Assembly (NCBI RefSeq): GCF_036346855.1
Contig: NZ_CP107841.1
Coordinates: 1,116,001-1,180,000, forward strand
DNA from: Streptomyces europaeiscabiei
Lineage (GTDB): Bacteria > Actinomycetota > Actinomycetes > Streptomycetales > Streptomycetaceae
Direction: 5' to 3'
DNA: 64,000 bases
This document shows, in pieces, positions 1 through 9,088 of this stretch. Positions within the stretch are counted from its first letter, which is position 1. Each line of letters begins with the position of its first letter. The position numbers and the translations under genes are program-made. The notes under the pieces are model-generated. The model made no database searches. It worked only from the letters and a program-made list of their open reading frames with translations, and had not been told where the DNA came from.

Positions 1-128
1 ACGGCCGCCGGGCCCCACACCGGACGGATGCCACCGACACCGGGGGGAAGCCCCAGCTGGTCGAGCGTGTCACTGACAGCGGCCGAGTCGAGTGCCGCGA
101 AACGGTCCAGGAGAGATGAGCTACTCAT
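1..128 (-). CDS. RraA-like family protein, N-terminal part (runs off the window)
   Basis: The complement of 128-1 starts with ATG at 128 and reads 42 residues without a stop before the window edge. Its opening, with LDSAAVSDTLDQLGLP followed by GIRP, matches the N-terminus of RraA-like / 4-hydroxy-4-methyl-2-oxoglutarate aldolase-type proteins, which either inhibit RNase E or cleave 2-oxoacids. A GTGGAAAC stretch just upstream may be the ribosome binding site. The gene is divergent from the LysR gene at 202, so it is a natural candidate target of that regulator. The catalytic half lies outside the window, so aldolase cannot be told from regulator. Confidence 0.6.
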   Translation of the reverse strand, partial: MSSSSLLDRFAALDSAAVSDTLDQLGLPPGVGGIRPVWGPAA

Positions 129-201
129 GTTTCCACTGCAACACCCTCACGTTATATTGGGAAGGTCTGATTTCGTCTCTCAGTAAGAGGCACTGCGAAT
201 C
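129..201. promoter_or_regulatory. Divergent promoter region between RraA-like and LysR genes
   Basis: This 73-bp spacer is unusually AT-rich for the window. On the minus strand TATAAC (forward 151-156) is a good -10 element for the RraA-like gene. A LysR-type regulator normally binds such a divergent spacer at a T-N11-A site, but no single site stands out clearly enough to be named. Confidence 0.4.
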
Positions 202-1107
202 ATGGTCGAGATCCGGCAGGCCCGCTATTTCGTCGCGGTCGCCGAAGAACTGCACTTCGGCCGCGCCGCGCAGCGGCTGCGGATGTCCCAGCCGCCGCTC
301 TCCCAGGCGATCAAACAGCTGGAACAGCGGCTGGGCTGCGAACTGCTGCACCGCACCCAGCGGTCGGTCGCCCTCAACGCCGCCGGGGCGGTGTTCCTGG
401 ACCACTGCCGCACGCTGATCCGACAGGCCGAGGAGGCGGAGATCGCCACCCGGCAGGCCGCCACCGGCCGCGGCGGGCGGCTGAGCCTGGGCGCGGTCGC
501 CTCGGCGTTCTCCTGGCCGCTGCCGCTCGTCCTCGAGCGGTTCCACGAGGCGCTGCCGGACGTCGAGATCCGCACCCAGGAGATCGACACGCACGAAGCC
601 GGGCCGGGCCTCCTCGACCGCTCGCTCGACTGGGCGATCGTCCGCCAGACCGCCCCGGTACGCGGCACCGCGACGACCTCGCTCTACGCCGACCGGTTCG
701 TCGCCGCCCTGCCGTCCCGCCACCCGGCCGCCGACACCACCGGCCCGCTGGACCTGGCGGACCTCGCGGACGCCCCGTGGGTATGGCTGCACCGGCACAT
801 CTCACCCGACTACCACGACGCCATGGCGACCATGTGCCGAGCCGCCGGCTTCAGCCCCGCGCCCGCCCACTGGGCACGGTCGGTGACCTCCCAGATCGCC
901 ATGGTCGAGTGCGGTCTCGGTGTCACCGTCGTACCCGCCGCGGCCTCCGCGTCCCACCCCGCCGTGCGGTTCCGGCCGCTCCGCCACACGACGGCGACCA
1001 TCGAACTCACCGCCATGACCCGCTCCGCCCCCGGTGCCCTGGCCGAACGCCTCACCGCCATCGCGACACGGCTGACCACGGCGGAAGCACCACCACCGCA
1101 CGACTGA
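202..1107 (+). CDS. LysR family transcriptional regulator
   Basis: A 301-residue protein of normal LysR length. Residues 1-60 hold the winged helix-turn-helix (motif LHFGRAAQRLRMSQPPLSQ, residues 17-35), followed by the linker helix (LEQRLGCELLHRTQRSV). The rest fits the type 2 periplasmic-binding-like effector domain. The ATG at 202 gives exactly the family N-terminus (VEIRQARYFVAVAEELHF). It is transcribed away from the RraA-like gene and probably controls it and itself in response to a small carboxylate; the effector is unknown. The convergent SDR gene lies 231 bp downstream. Confidence 0.9.
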   Translation: MVEIRQARYFVAVAEELHFGRAAQRLRMSQPPLSQAIKQLEQRLGCELLHRTQRSVALNAAGAVFLDHCRTLIRQAEEAEIATRQAATGRGGRLSLGAVASAFSWPLPLVLERFHEALPDVEIRTQEIDTHEAGPGLLDRSLDWAIVRQTAPVRGTATTSLYADRFVAALPSRHPAADTTGPLDLADLADAPWVWLHRHISPDYHDAMATMCRAAGFSPAPAHWARSVTSQIAMVECGLGVTVVPAAASASHPAVRFRPLRHTTATIELTAMTRSAPGALAERLTAIATRLTTAEAPPPHD

Positions 1108-1338
1108 TTCCGGTGTTGACGGAGGTGGACCACGGGACGCACGAGGGGCTGACCCCTCCCGAGATCCAGGCCTTCCTGCCCGGCCGGCTCATGTGACGCG
1201 ACGGCATCCCCGAGAGGGAGACCCTTCGGCAGCTCTCCGCTCACGCGGACCAATGGCGGGCACGCCGGCTCCGACCGGCGCGCACACGGGTCCCCGGCGA
1301 CCGCACCGGCACCGAGCCCGAACCGGCGTGACGTGCCG

Positions 1339-2157
1339 TCAGCGCTCGGAGACGCGGAAGTCGAAGGCCACGGCTCCCGGATCGACGACGGTGGTGCCGC
1401 CGTCGACGGTGAGTGTGGCGCCGTTGACGTACGAGGACTGCGGCCCCAGCAGCCACAGCACGGCGTCGGCGATCTCATGCGGCTCGGCGGGGCGGCGCTG
1501 GGGCACGAGAGCGGTGACCTCCGCGTAGGACTCCTCGATCCCGAGACCCAGCGGCCCGCCGAACTCCCGCATCTCCTCGTCGGCCATCTCGGTGCGGGTC
1601 CAGCCCGGGCACACGGTGTTCGCGCGCACCCCGCGCGGCCCGAACTCGGCCGCGAGGGTGGCGGTCAGCATGGCTGCACCGGCCTTCGAGGCGGCGTAGG
1701 CGGACATGCCCACAGGAGCACGCAGCCCGGCGATGGAGCCGACGGTCACGAAGGCCCCTCGTGACGCGAGAAGGTGGGGCAGTCCGGCGCGGGCGAGCAG
1801 GAACACGGAGGTGAGGTTGGTGCGCAGGGTCGTGTTCCAGTCCTCGTCGCTGAGGTCGAGCACTCCGCCGGGTCGCATGACGCCCGCGTTGGCGACGATG
1901 CCGTCGAGGCGGCCGTAGTCCCGCACCACGGCGGCCACCAGTTCCTCGACCTCGGTGCGGTCGGTGACGTCCGCGACGTAGGCGGTGGCACCACAGTCGT
2001 CCGCGACCTTGCGCAGAGTGTCGGGCCGCCGTCCGCAGATGGCGACGCGGGCCCCTGCGGCGGCGGCCCGCGCGGCCACGGCGGCACCGATACCGCTGCT
2101 GGCTCCCGCGACCAGATGGACGGGTTCGTGCGCAGCGGATCCAGGATGGTGGTGCAC
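1339..2157 (-). CDS. SDR family NAD(P)-dependent oxidoreductase
   Basis: A 272-residue classical short-chain dehydrogenase/reductase. The cofactor motif GASSGIG is at residues 18-24, NAG at 90-92, and the catalytic set is S141, Y154 and K158 (YAASK). The C-terminus has the usual YVNGATLTVDGG. The start is GTG at 2157, preceded by GGGAG at a 6-nt distance. The substrate cannot be read from the sequence; enzymes of this type oxidise or reduce secondary alcohols and ketones. It is convergent with the LysR gene and has no partner on its own strand nearby. Confidence 0.92.
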   Translation of the reverse strand: MHHHPGSAAHEPVHLVAGASSGIGAAVAARAAAAGARVAICGRRPDTLRKVADDCGATAYVADVTDRTEVEELVAAVVRDYGRLDGIVANAGVMRPGGVLDLSDEDWNTTLRTNLTSVFLLARAGLPHLLASRGAFVTVGSIAGLRAPVGMSAYAASKAGAAMLTATLAAEFGPRGVRANTVCPGWTRTEMADEEMREFGGPLGLGIEESYAEVTALVPQRRPAEPHEIADAVLWLLGPQSSYVNGATLTVDGGTTVVDPGAVAFDFRVSER

Positions 2158-2893
2158 GAGTACTCCCTGCGTGAGAGGCGAGCCGGGTCCGCGCCCGCGT
2201 ACGGCGACCCCGGACCCGGATGAACGGCCCTTCGGCTCAGATGCCCATAAGCCGCCCTGCGGTCAGGTACGGCGACTTCGGCGGAGGCGGGCGCCCGGGC
2301 GGGCGCCGCGCCGGGATGCGGCGCCATCAATGACCGACGGAGGAGAGGAGCCGAGGAAGCAGCACGGATTTTCGTTTGGACCCGTACGATATTCCGTCGA
2401 CAGTCGTCCGCACAACACCCCAACCTCCGAACACCAGGAACGCGAACGACGGATCGGCACGATCAGCACTCGCTCGGCACCGCTGTCGCCGCGGCCGGGA
2501 CCCACGCACGAGACCCGTCGGCGTCAGAGCGGCAGCGAGCCGCACGACCTGTTCGGCTCCCCGTTCACCGTCGGCCACCCGACGGAAGGGACCTGCTCGT
2601 GTCGGCGTGCCCGACGGTGCGACCGCCGCATTCGTCCCGTCCCCGGAACTCGGTGCCTCGCTGCGCAGCACCACGGACGCCAGTCCGAGCGCGTCACCTC
2701 ACTGCCCTCGTCCGCAGTCGCTAGGTGATCTGCCCCAGCGGGTGGGCACCCCTCCGCCACTCCGGCGGCATGCCCGCCCGCCGACGGTGGGCGGGCATGA
2801 ACAGCCGAACGGGCCATCGCCCAGGAGGGAGGGGGCCCGTCAGCCTCACCAGACAGCGGAGAGCTGTCAGTGGTGGGTGGAAGCATCGGGCGT
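2158..2893. other. Intergenic region, no supported gene
   Basis: This 736-bp gap has open frames on both strands, but none has a recognisable domain or consistent codon usage. The only clear structure is the hairpin at 2769-2799. It holds the promoter of the SDR gene on its left and of the SUKH gene on its right. Confidence 0.5.
2769..2799. terminator. Inverted repeat, possible terminator
   Basis: Perfect 11-bp arms (CATGCCCGCCC at 2769-2779 and its complement at 2789-2799) enclose a 9-nt loop. There is no T-tract, which is usual for actinomycete terminators. It lies upstream of the SUKH gene, so it would stop read-through into that gene. Confidence 0.4.
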
Positions 2894-3508
2894 ATGACGG
2901 ACACCACGACATTCGACTGGCGGCCCTTCCTGCTCAAATGGAGCGGGGAGTGGGCAGAATCCCTGCCGGACGGCGAGGCGCTGGGCGAGGACGACGAGGC
3001 CGCACGACGGGCGCGGTGGCTCGGGTTCCCACCCGCGTCGGAGGAGCGGATCGCAGCCATGGAGGAGCGCCTCGGCCGACGGATGCCCCCGTCGTACCGG
3101 GAGTTCCTCGCGGTCAGCGACGGCTGGCGGCACGCGGGCGGGTTCGTGTGGCTGCTGGCGGGGACCGAGGGCGCGCACTGGCACCACAACGAGTCAGGAC
3201 TCGCGGACATGTTCGAGGAGTACCTGGACGAGGACGCCGGGCCCGAGGAGCGGCTGGAGGCGGACATCTGGCGGCGCGGGCTGCAACTCGACGTCGAATC
3301 CGACATCACCCATGTCCTCATGGATCCCGAGGACGTGGATGAGGACGGCGAGTGGGCCGTGTACACATGGGCGAGCTGGCGGGCCGCGCCACCCGAGCGG
3401 CACGCGAACTTCCCGGAGTTCATGCGGGAGATGTACCAGGAGTTCCACAGCCTGCGGGCGCACCGGGGCGACGGGGAGCCGGTGCTCGCCGACGACATAC
3501 AGGACTGA
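2894..3508 (+). CDS. SMI1/KNR4 (SUKH) family protein
   Basis: A 204-residue acidic protein. The segment GFPPASEERIAAMEERLG followed by PPSYREFLAVSDGW is the SUKH/SMI1-KNR4 signature, seen in immunity proteins of polymorphic toxin systems and in regulatory proteins. The ATG at 2894 was chosen over the in-frame GTG at 2870 because the purine-rich GGTGGAAG lies just before it. No toxin gene is adjacent, so it is an orphan immunity-type or housekeeping SUKH protein. Confidence 0.8.
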   Translation: MTDTTTFDWRPFLLKWSGEWAESLPDGEALGEDDEAARRARWLGFPPASEERIAAMEERLGRRMPPSYREFLAVSDGWRHAGGFVWLLAGTEGAHWHHNESGLADMFEEYLDEDAGPEERLEADIWRRGLQLDVESDITHVLMDPEDVDEDGEWAVYTWASWRAAPPERHANFPEFMREMYQEFHSLRAHRGDGEPVLADDIQD

Positions 3509-3713
3509 CTGTCCACCGCACCGAACCTGCCCACCAAGCAGCCCCCGGGACGATCGAGGCCCGCGGGTGTGCCGCCGTGTCCACGTCGTCGAGTCGGCCC
3601 GGGGAACCGTTGGGCGCCGGCCGGGAGGCGACCGTCCGGCGGCGACCGTCCGGCGACCGCCGCCGCCCCAGAGCGCGGCCCGTGCCTCAGGGCAGGGTCG
3701 CGGTCAGGTGGGG

Positions 3714-6458
3714 TCAGAGCAGGCGAAGCTCGCGGGCGCGGCGTACCGCGTCGTTGCGGCGGTTGACGGCCAGTTTCCGGAAGACGCTCTTGAGGTGGGT
3801 CTTGACGGTGTTCACCGACACACACAGGTCGGCGGCGATCTCCTCGGTGGACATCATCCGGTCCAGTCGCCGCAGCACATCGCGTTCGCGTCCGCTCAGC
3901 TCCTCCACAACCGGCGGCCGGTCCTCCGGCGTCGGCGCCCCGGTGCGCGGCGGCGGCCCGGGGGTGAGCCAGCCGGCCGCGAGACCCCTCAGCGGTGCGG
4001 TGTCGAGGACGGGCCGGAGCCACCCACCGGCTTCGGCGAAGGGGCGTCGCAGCCGCTCGCGCCGGGCATCGTGGAGCGCCTGGGCGACGAGCCTGCGCAC
4101 GGCGGCCGAGTCCCCGACGGCGTGCGCGGCCTCCGCGCGGACCAGCAGGGCCCGCACGGTCACCGCGGGGCCGGTGCGGCTCTCGGGCAGCACCCCGTCC
4201 AGCAGGTCGACAGCCGCGCGGGGCGTGCCCGCGGCCAGCCGTGCCCGCGCCTCCCCCACGGCGCACACCGGCTGGTGGCCGGGCACGGCGTGCAGCACTT
4301 CGGCCGCCGCCTCGGGCCGGCCTCGGGCGAGGTGGGCGGCGGAGGCGACCAGCGCCGTGTGTCCCTCCGCCCAGGGGGACGCCACGTCGGCGGTCACGGC
4401 CGGTTCGGCCGCCGCCAGGGCGGCCCGGGTGTCCCCGTGGGCCAGCAGCAGGCGGGCGGTGGCGAGAGCACGGCCGGCCTCCGTCACCGGGTCCCGCATG
4501 GTGGGGTGGGCGCCCGCCGCCGCGTCGAGATGCGCCCGGGCCAGCCGCAGCTCGTCCCGGTCGACGGCCACGGCGGCCAGGACCAGCCGTCCGATGCCGA
4601 AGTCGGACGGCTGCGGCAGGCTGTACCGCTCGGCGACCGTCAGTGCCGCCATGGCTTTGCGTTCCGCCCTGCCGAGCCAGCCGTTCAGATAGTCGATGAG
4701 GGCCAGCCGGCCGAGGGAGTCCTCGCGCGGCAGTGCCGTCGACGCGTCCCCGGAGCCGTCCGCGACCAGGGACAGGGCGGCACGCGCCTCGTCGAAGTTC
4801 CCGGCCCACAGCCGTGCCGACCCCAGGTGGGACAGGAGCAGGGCCGTGAGTTCGGGGTGCTGGTCCAGGAGGTCGGCAGGGACCCGTTCCCACAGTCTCT
4901 CGGCCGTCCCGGCCGCCAGCTCCGCCCTTCCGGGTGAGCCGGTCAGCCGGGCCGCCAGCGCCTCCAGCATCAGGCAGCTCAGCCGGGCCGCCGCCGGACC
5001 CGGTTCGTCCGCCGCCTCCGCCCGCTCCTCCTCGCCCACCAGACTCCGCTCCGCGTGCCGCAGGTGGGCCAGACCCCGGTCGAGCTCGCACCGGGAGAGC
5101 TCACGGGCCGCCCGTACGAGGTTCGCGGCGGGGCTCGTCGCCTCAGGGCCCATACGCGAGAACAACTCGGCGAGGTCGTCGCAGCGCAGGCCCGTGAAGA
5201 GCTGACCGATGGCGAGGTCGTCGACGAGGGCGCCGGCGGTGAACTCCCAGTCGCCCGCGGCGGCACCGTGTCCGAGCGTCTCCGCGAGGGTCCCCGAGCG
5301 GCGCAGCCACTGGGCGGCCCGCCGGTGGAGTACGGGTTCCAGGCCGGGACGTCGCATCCGCAGATGGGCGCGGAGAATCTCCCCGAAGAGCGGGTGGAGG
5401 CGGTACCAGGCGTGCCCGAGGTCCTCGACGAACGCGTTCCCCCGGTGCAGCCCGGCCAGGATGCCCCCGGCGTCGGCGCGCTCCGTCAGCGCGTCCGCCA
5501 GCTCGGGGCGGAACCGGTCCAGGACGCTGACCCGCAGGAGGAGGTCCTGTGTCTCGGGGGTCTGTCGTTCGAGCACCTCCGCGAGCAGGAAGTCGGCGAC
5601 GGCCGTGCGCTCGGCCTCGAAGCGCTTGAGATACGTCTCCGGGTCGGGGCTCTCCCGCGCGGCCAGTGCGCACAGCCGCAGACCGGCCGCCCACCCCCGG
5701 GTGCGCTCCACGAGTGCCTCCGCGACGGCCACCGGGAGCCGCAGGCCGTGCTGGCCCAGCAGGACGGCCGCTTCCTCGGGCGTGAAGGCCAGCTCGGCGT
5801 TCCTGATCTCCGTCATGTCGCCGGCCGTCCGGTGGCGGTGCAGCGGCAGCAGCGGTTCGGTGCGGGTGACGAGGATCAGGCGCAGGCCCCGCGCCGCGTG
5901 GTGCAGCACGAACTCCAGCTGGTCGGCGATCTCCGGATCGGTCACTCGGTCGTACTCGTCGAGCACCACGATCACGGGCCGCTCCCTGGCGCCCAGCTCC
6001 GCGGCGAGCCGCGTCAGGAGCGTCCGGTCCACCCGTCCGGCGTCGGCCGGGCAGCCGATCTCGGCCGGCAGCGGCACACCGGCGGCGCGCAGCGTCTGGA
6101 GGAAGTACGCCCAGAACATGCCGGGGCCCTGGTCGCCGGCCTCGGCGGTGAGCCAGGCGACCGGCCGATCCCGATGCGCGGCCCAGTCGGCGACCAGCAG
6201 GGTCTTGCCGGCACCGGCGGCCCCGTTGACCACGGTCAGCGGGGTCGTCAGGGCCCGGTCGAGGTGGTCGACCAGGCGCTTTCGCCGGAGGAACGTGGCG
6301 GGCCGGGCCGGTACGGCGAACCGGGTGCGCAGGAACGGGTCGCCCTGGGGATCGGCCCATGGGACGGCCGGCCCCGAACCCCTCTCCCCGGACCTTGCCA
6401 TGGCTCTCACCACCACCGGTCGTCCAGAACTCGAGCAGCTCTCGTCCAGCATCAGCAT
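3714..6458 (-). CDS. LuxR family regulator with MalT-like STAND ATPase
   Basis: A 914-residue large LuxR (MalT/LAL-type) regulator. Walker A GAAGAGKT is at residues 79-86 and the Walker B strand VIVVLDEYD near 162-170. A long TPR-like helical middle follows. The C-terminal LuxR helix-turn-helix is at about 850-914 (ELSGRERDVLRRLDRMMSTEE then VSVNTVKTHLKSVFRKL). The start at 6458 is supported by GGAGG 9 nt upstream; an internal ATG at 6401 is possible. STAND regulators bind ATP and an inducer, oligomerise and activate transcription. No obvious target operon is adjacent, so the inducer is unknown. Confidence 0.92.
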   Translation of the reverse strand: MLMLDESCSSSGRPVVVRAMARSGERGSGPAVPWADPQGDPFLRTRFAVPARPATFLRRKRLVDHLDRALTTPLTVVNGAAGAGKTLLVADWAAHRDRPVAWLTAEAGDQGPGMFWAYFLQTLRAAGVPLPAEIGCPADAGRVDRTLLTRLAAELGARERPVIVVLDEYDRVTDPEIADQLEFVLHHAARGLRLILVTRTEPLLPLHRHRTAGDMTEIRNAELAFTPEEAAVLLGQHGLRLPVAVAEALVERTRGWAAGLRLCALAARESPDPETYLKRFEAERTAVADFLLAEVLERQTPETQDLLLRVSVLDRFRPELADALTERADAGGILAGLHRGNAFVEDLGHAWYRLHPLFGEILRAHLRMRRPGLEPVLHRRAAQWLRRSGTLAETLGHGAAAGDWEFTAGALVDDLAIGQLFTGLRCDDLAELFSRMGPEATSPAANLVRAARELSRCELDRGLAHLRHAERSLVGEEERAEAADEPGPAAARLSCLMLEALAARLTGSPGRAELAAGTAERLWERVPADLLDQHPELTALLLSHLGSARLWAGNFDEARAALSLVADGSGDASTALPREDSLGRLALIDYLNGWLGRAERKAMAALTVAERYSLPQPSDFGIGRLVLAAVAVDRDELRLARAHLDAAAGAHPTMRDPVTEAGRALATARLLLAHGDTRAALAAAEPAVTADVASPWAEGHTALVASAAHLARGRPEAAAEVLHAVPGHQPVCAVGEARARLAAGTPRAAVDLLDGVLPESRTGPAVTVRALLVRAEAAHAVGDSAAVRRLVAQALHDARRERLRRPFAEAGGWLRPVLDTAPLRGLAAGWLTPGPPPRTGAPTPEDRPPVVEELSGRERDVLRRLDRMMSTEEIAADLCVSVNTVKTHLKSVFRKLAVNRRNDAVRRARELRLL

Positions 6459-6944
6459 CCCAGCGTTCCTCCGGGACCGCGCGCCGCGTCGCTCTGCGCG
6501 CCCGCGATCTCCTCACCTCGCCCAGGCGGGCGTGGCCGAGGCGGGCGGTCGGGGCTCCCGGACCGGGAGCCCCGAGGGCGCCCGGGAGTCGATGGCCCTG
6601 CCGGGCACCCTCACGGCGAGCCTGTCCCTCTGACACCCGGTACGGACTTTCTCGCCTGCGCCACGCCACCTCCCCGGGCGCGGCGGGGACAGGCCCCTGT
6701 GGTGCCTCCTCGACGACCTTCCAACCCTGGCACGGCCGCCGCCGAGTCTCCCGCATCACTCGATCACCGACCCGGCGCGGCCGCGTCCGGCCCTTGAGAA
6801 GATCCAGGTGTCGGGTCCGGCCCATGAGGAGCAGGAAGCCGTCCCGGGCCTGGGCTGTATCGCGGCCCCCGTCCGCGTCGGCGGCGCCGCGGTTGCCGTC
6901 CCGCGCTCCCGGTTCGGCCCCGCCCGACCGGCCACGGCGGCACG
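6459..6944. other. Intergenic region, no supported gene
   Basis: Between the LuxR start and the repeat array no frame shows a domain. The left end carries the LuxR ribosome binding site and promoter. Longer open frames here are complements of low-complexity GC-rich DNA. Confidence 0.4.
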
Positions 6945-7330
6945 GACGGCGACCCCGGGCCTGTCACGCGTCCAGTGCCGGGCAGACCGAGGCGCACGCG
7001 CGCGCCGAGGGCGGTCAGTACGCGGGCGCCGGGGGGGCCGGTCAGTACACAGACGGCGACCCCGGATCTGTCACGCGTGCTGTGCCGGGCAGGCCGAGGC
7101 GTACGCGCGCGCCGAGGGCGGTCAGTAGGCGGGCACGGGGGGGGCCGGTCAGTAGGCGGGCACGGGGGGCCGGTCAGTAGGCGGGCGCCGGGGGTCCGGT
7201 CAGTAGGCGGGCGCCGGGGGTCCGGTCGGTACGCGGGCGCCGGGGGGCCGGTCAGTACGCGGGCGCCGGGGGCCGGTCAGTACGCGGGCGCCGGGGGCCG
7301 GTCAGTACGCGGGCGCCGGGGGCCGGTCAG
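6945..7330. repeat. 25-27 bp tandem repeat array nested in a 107-bp duplication
   Basis: GGTCAGTA or a close variant recurs at 7013, 7040, 7120, 7147, 7172, 7198, 7224, 7250, 7275, 7300 and 7325. Successive spacings are 27, 80, 27, 25, 26, 26, 26, 25, 25 and 25 bp, with GCGGGCGCCGGGG between the cores. The 80-bp gap arises because the block at 6945-7013 is repeated at 7052-7120 (offset 107 bp, with point differences). The last unit contains TCA at 7327-7329, the stop codon of the dehydratase gene on the minus strand. Copies nearest the gene are the most alike, and those farther away have diverged. Confidence 0.9.
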
Positions 7331-9039
7331 TGCGACTCCCGGCTCACCTCGGAGCCGCTGGAGCCGATGAGGAAGTCGAGGTCTGCGCCGGTGTCGGCCT
7401 GCAGGACATGGTCGACGTAGAGGCGTTCCCAGCCGCGCCGGGGGGCGGCGAAGCCCTCGACCGTGACCCGGCTCGGCTCCCGGCGGGCGAGTTCGTCGGC
7501 GGGTACGTCGACGTCGATGCGGCGGGCCCCGACGTCGAGGGTGATGAAGTCCCCGGTACGCACGAGGGAGAGCGGGCCGCCGGCGGCGGCTTCCGGGGCG
7601 ACGTGCAGCACAACCGTGCCGTAGGCCGTGCCGCTCATCCGGCCGTCGCAGACGCGGACCATGTCACGGACGCCCTGTTCCAGCAGCTTCTTCGGCAGCG
7701 GCATGTTGGCCACCTCGGGCATGCCCGGATAGCCCTTGGGTCCGCATCCGCGAAGGACGAGGACGGAGTCGGCGTCGACATCCAGGTCGGGGTCGTCGAT
7801 GCGGGCACGGAAGTCCTCGATGGAGTCGAAGACGACGGCCCGGCCCCGGTGGCGCAGCAGCTGCGGGGAGGCGGCGGCCGGTTTGACGAGCGCGCCGTCG
7901 GGGGCGAGGTTGCCGCGCAGTACGGCGATGCCGCCCTCGGCGACCAGCGGTTCGGAGCGCGGGCGGATGACCTCGGCATCCCAGACGGTGGCGTCGTCGA
8001 GGTGGTCGACCAACGGCTCACCGGTGACGGTCAGCGCGTCGGGGTCGAGCAGGTCACGGACCTCGCGCAGGACGGCGAGCAGCCCTCCGGCGCGGTGGAG
8101 GTCCTCCATGAGGAAGCGCCCGGCCGGCTGGAGGTCCACGAGGACCGGCACCCGGGAGCCGACGCGGTCGAAGTCGTCGAGGGTGAGGTCGATGCCCAGG
8201 CGGCCGGCGATCGCCAGGAGATGGACGACCGCGTTGGTCGAACCGCCGATCGCGGCCAGAGCCACGATCGCGTTGTGGAAGGACGCCCTGGTCAGGAAGG
8301 TGCCCGGCCGGCGGTCCGCGCCCACCATGTCCACGGCCAGCCGACCGGTGCGGTGCGCGGCTTCGAGGAGCCGGCTGTCGGGCGCGGGTGTGCCCGCCAC
8401 ACCGGGAAGCACCGTGCCCAGCGCCTCGGCGACCAGCGCCATCGTCGACGCCGTCCCCATGGTGTTGCAGTGCCCCCGGCTGCGGATCATCGCCGATTCG
8501 GAGCGGGTGAACTGCTCCTGGGAGAGCGTTCCCGCCCGTACCTCCTCCGACAGCTGCCACACCCCGGTGCCGCAGCCCAGGAGGCCGCCGCGGAAGGTGC
8601 CGTTGAGCATCGGCCCGCCGGGGACCACGATCGCGGGCAGGTCCACCGACGCGGCGGCCATCAGCAGCGACGGGATCGTCTTGTCGCAGCCGCCGAGGAG
8701 GACGACCCCGTCGACGGGGTTGGCCCGCAGCATCTCCTCCGTGGCCATCGCGGCCATGTTCCGCCAGAGCATGGCGGTGGGCCGCACGTTCGTCTCGCCC
8801 AGCGACACCACCGGTAGGTCCAGCGGTATGCCGCCCGCCTCGTACACACCGTTGCGCACCGAGGCCGCGACCTCGTCCAGATGCGCGTTGCACGGGGTCA
8901 GGTCCGAGGCGGTGTTGGCGATGGCGATCTGCGGCCGGCCGGTGAAGGCGTCGCCCGGCACACCCCGCCGCATCCACGCCCGGTGGATGTAGGCGTTGCG
9001 GTCCTGTCCCCCGTACCACTGCGCACTGCGGAGCGTCAC
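7327..9039 (-). CDS. IlvD/Edd family dehydratase, probable sugar-acid dehydratase
   Basis: A 570-residue dehydratase of normal IlvD/Edd length. Key motifs are GGCDKTIPSLLMAA (cluster cysteine), RSRGHCNTMGTAST (second cysteine) and IGGSTNAVVHLLAIA; a third conserved region is CDGRMSGTAYGTVVLHV. The family carries an Fe-S cluster and Mg2+ and removes water from 2,3-dihydroxy acids. The N-terminus (LRSAQWYGGQDRNAYIHRAW) and the IclR plus alcohol-dehydrogenase neighbours favour an aldonate dehydratase (arabinonate or galactonate type) over valine/isoleucine synthesis. The start is GTG at 9039 with GGAAAGGG 6 nt upstream; the open frame extends to 9264, but that part overlaps the IclR gene. Confidence 0.88.
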   Translation of the reverse strand: MTLRSAQWYGGQDRNAYIHRAWMRRGVPGDAFTGRPQIAIANTASDLTPCNAHLDEVAASVRNGVYEAGGIPLDLPVVSLGETNVRPTAMLWRNMAAMATEEMLRANPVDGVVLLGGCDKTIPSLLMAAASVDLPAIVVPGGPMLNGTFRGGLLGCGTGVWQLSEEVRAGTLSQEQFTRSESAMIRSRGHCNTMGTASTMALVAEALGTVLPGVAGTPAPDSRLLEAAHRTGRLAVDMVGADRRPGTFLTRASFHNAIVALAAIGGSTNAVVHLLAIAGRLGIDLTLDDFDRVGSRVPVLVDLQPAGRFLMEDLHRAGGLLAVLREVRDLLDPDALTVTGEPLVDHLDDATVWDAEVIRPRSEPLVAEGGIAVLRGNLAPDGALVKPAAASPQLLRHRGRAVVFDSIEDFRARIDDPDLDVDADSVLVLRGCGPKGYPGMPEVANMPLPKKLLEQGVRDMVRVCDGRMSGTAYGTVVLHVAPEAAAGGPLSLVRTGDFITLDVGARRIDVDVPADELARREPSRVTVEGFAAPRRGWERLYVDHVLQADTGADLDFLIGSSGSEVSRESH

Positions 9040-9088
9040 CCTCAGCCCTTTCCGGCAATCGGTACGGCGGTCTACAGTCTGGAACGCG
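9040..9088. promoter_or_regulatory. Divergent dehydratase/IclR promoter region
   Basis: Only 49 bp separate the two divergent starts, so both promoters and any operator must lie here or inside the genes. TACAGT at 9073-9078 is a plausible -10 for the IclR gene and would give a very short leader. TTCC near 9050 and GGAA near 9081 form weak outer dyad arms typical of IclR-type sites. The arrangement implies that the IclR protein represses both genes until an inducer, probably the sugar acid or its product, is present. Confidence 0.4.

Noticed and set aside
2524..5091. Long minus-strand open frame (855 codons)
   Set aside because: It overlaps the SUKH gene and the end of the LuxR gene in another frame and its translation is Arg/Gly/Pro-rich without any domain. 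It is a GC-bias shadow.
6945..7330. Possible CRISPR array
   Set aside because: Units of 25-27 bp lie directly end to end with no unique spacers, and no cas genes are present.
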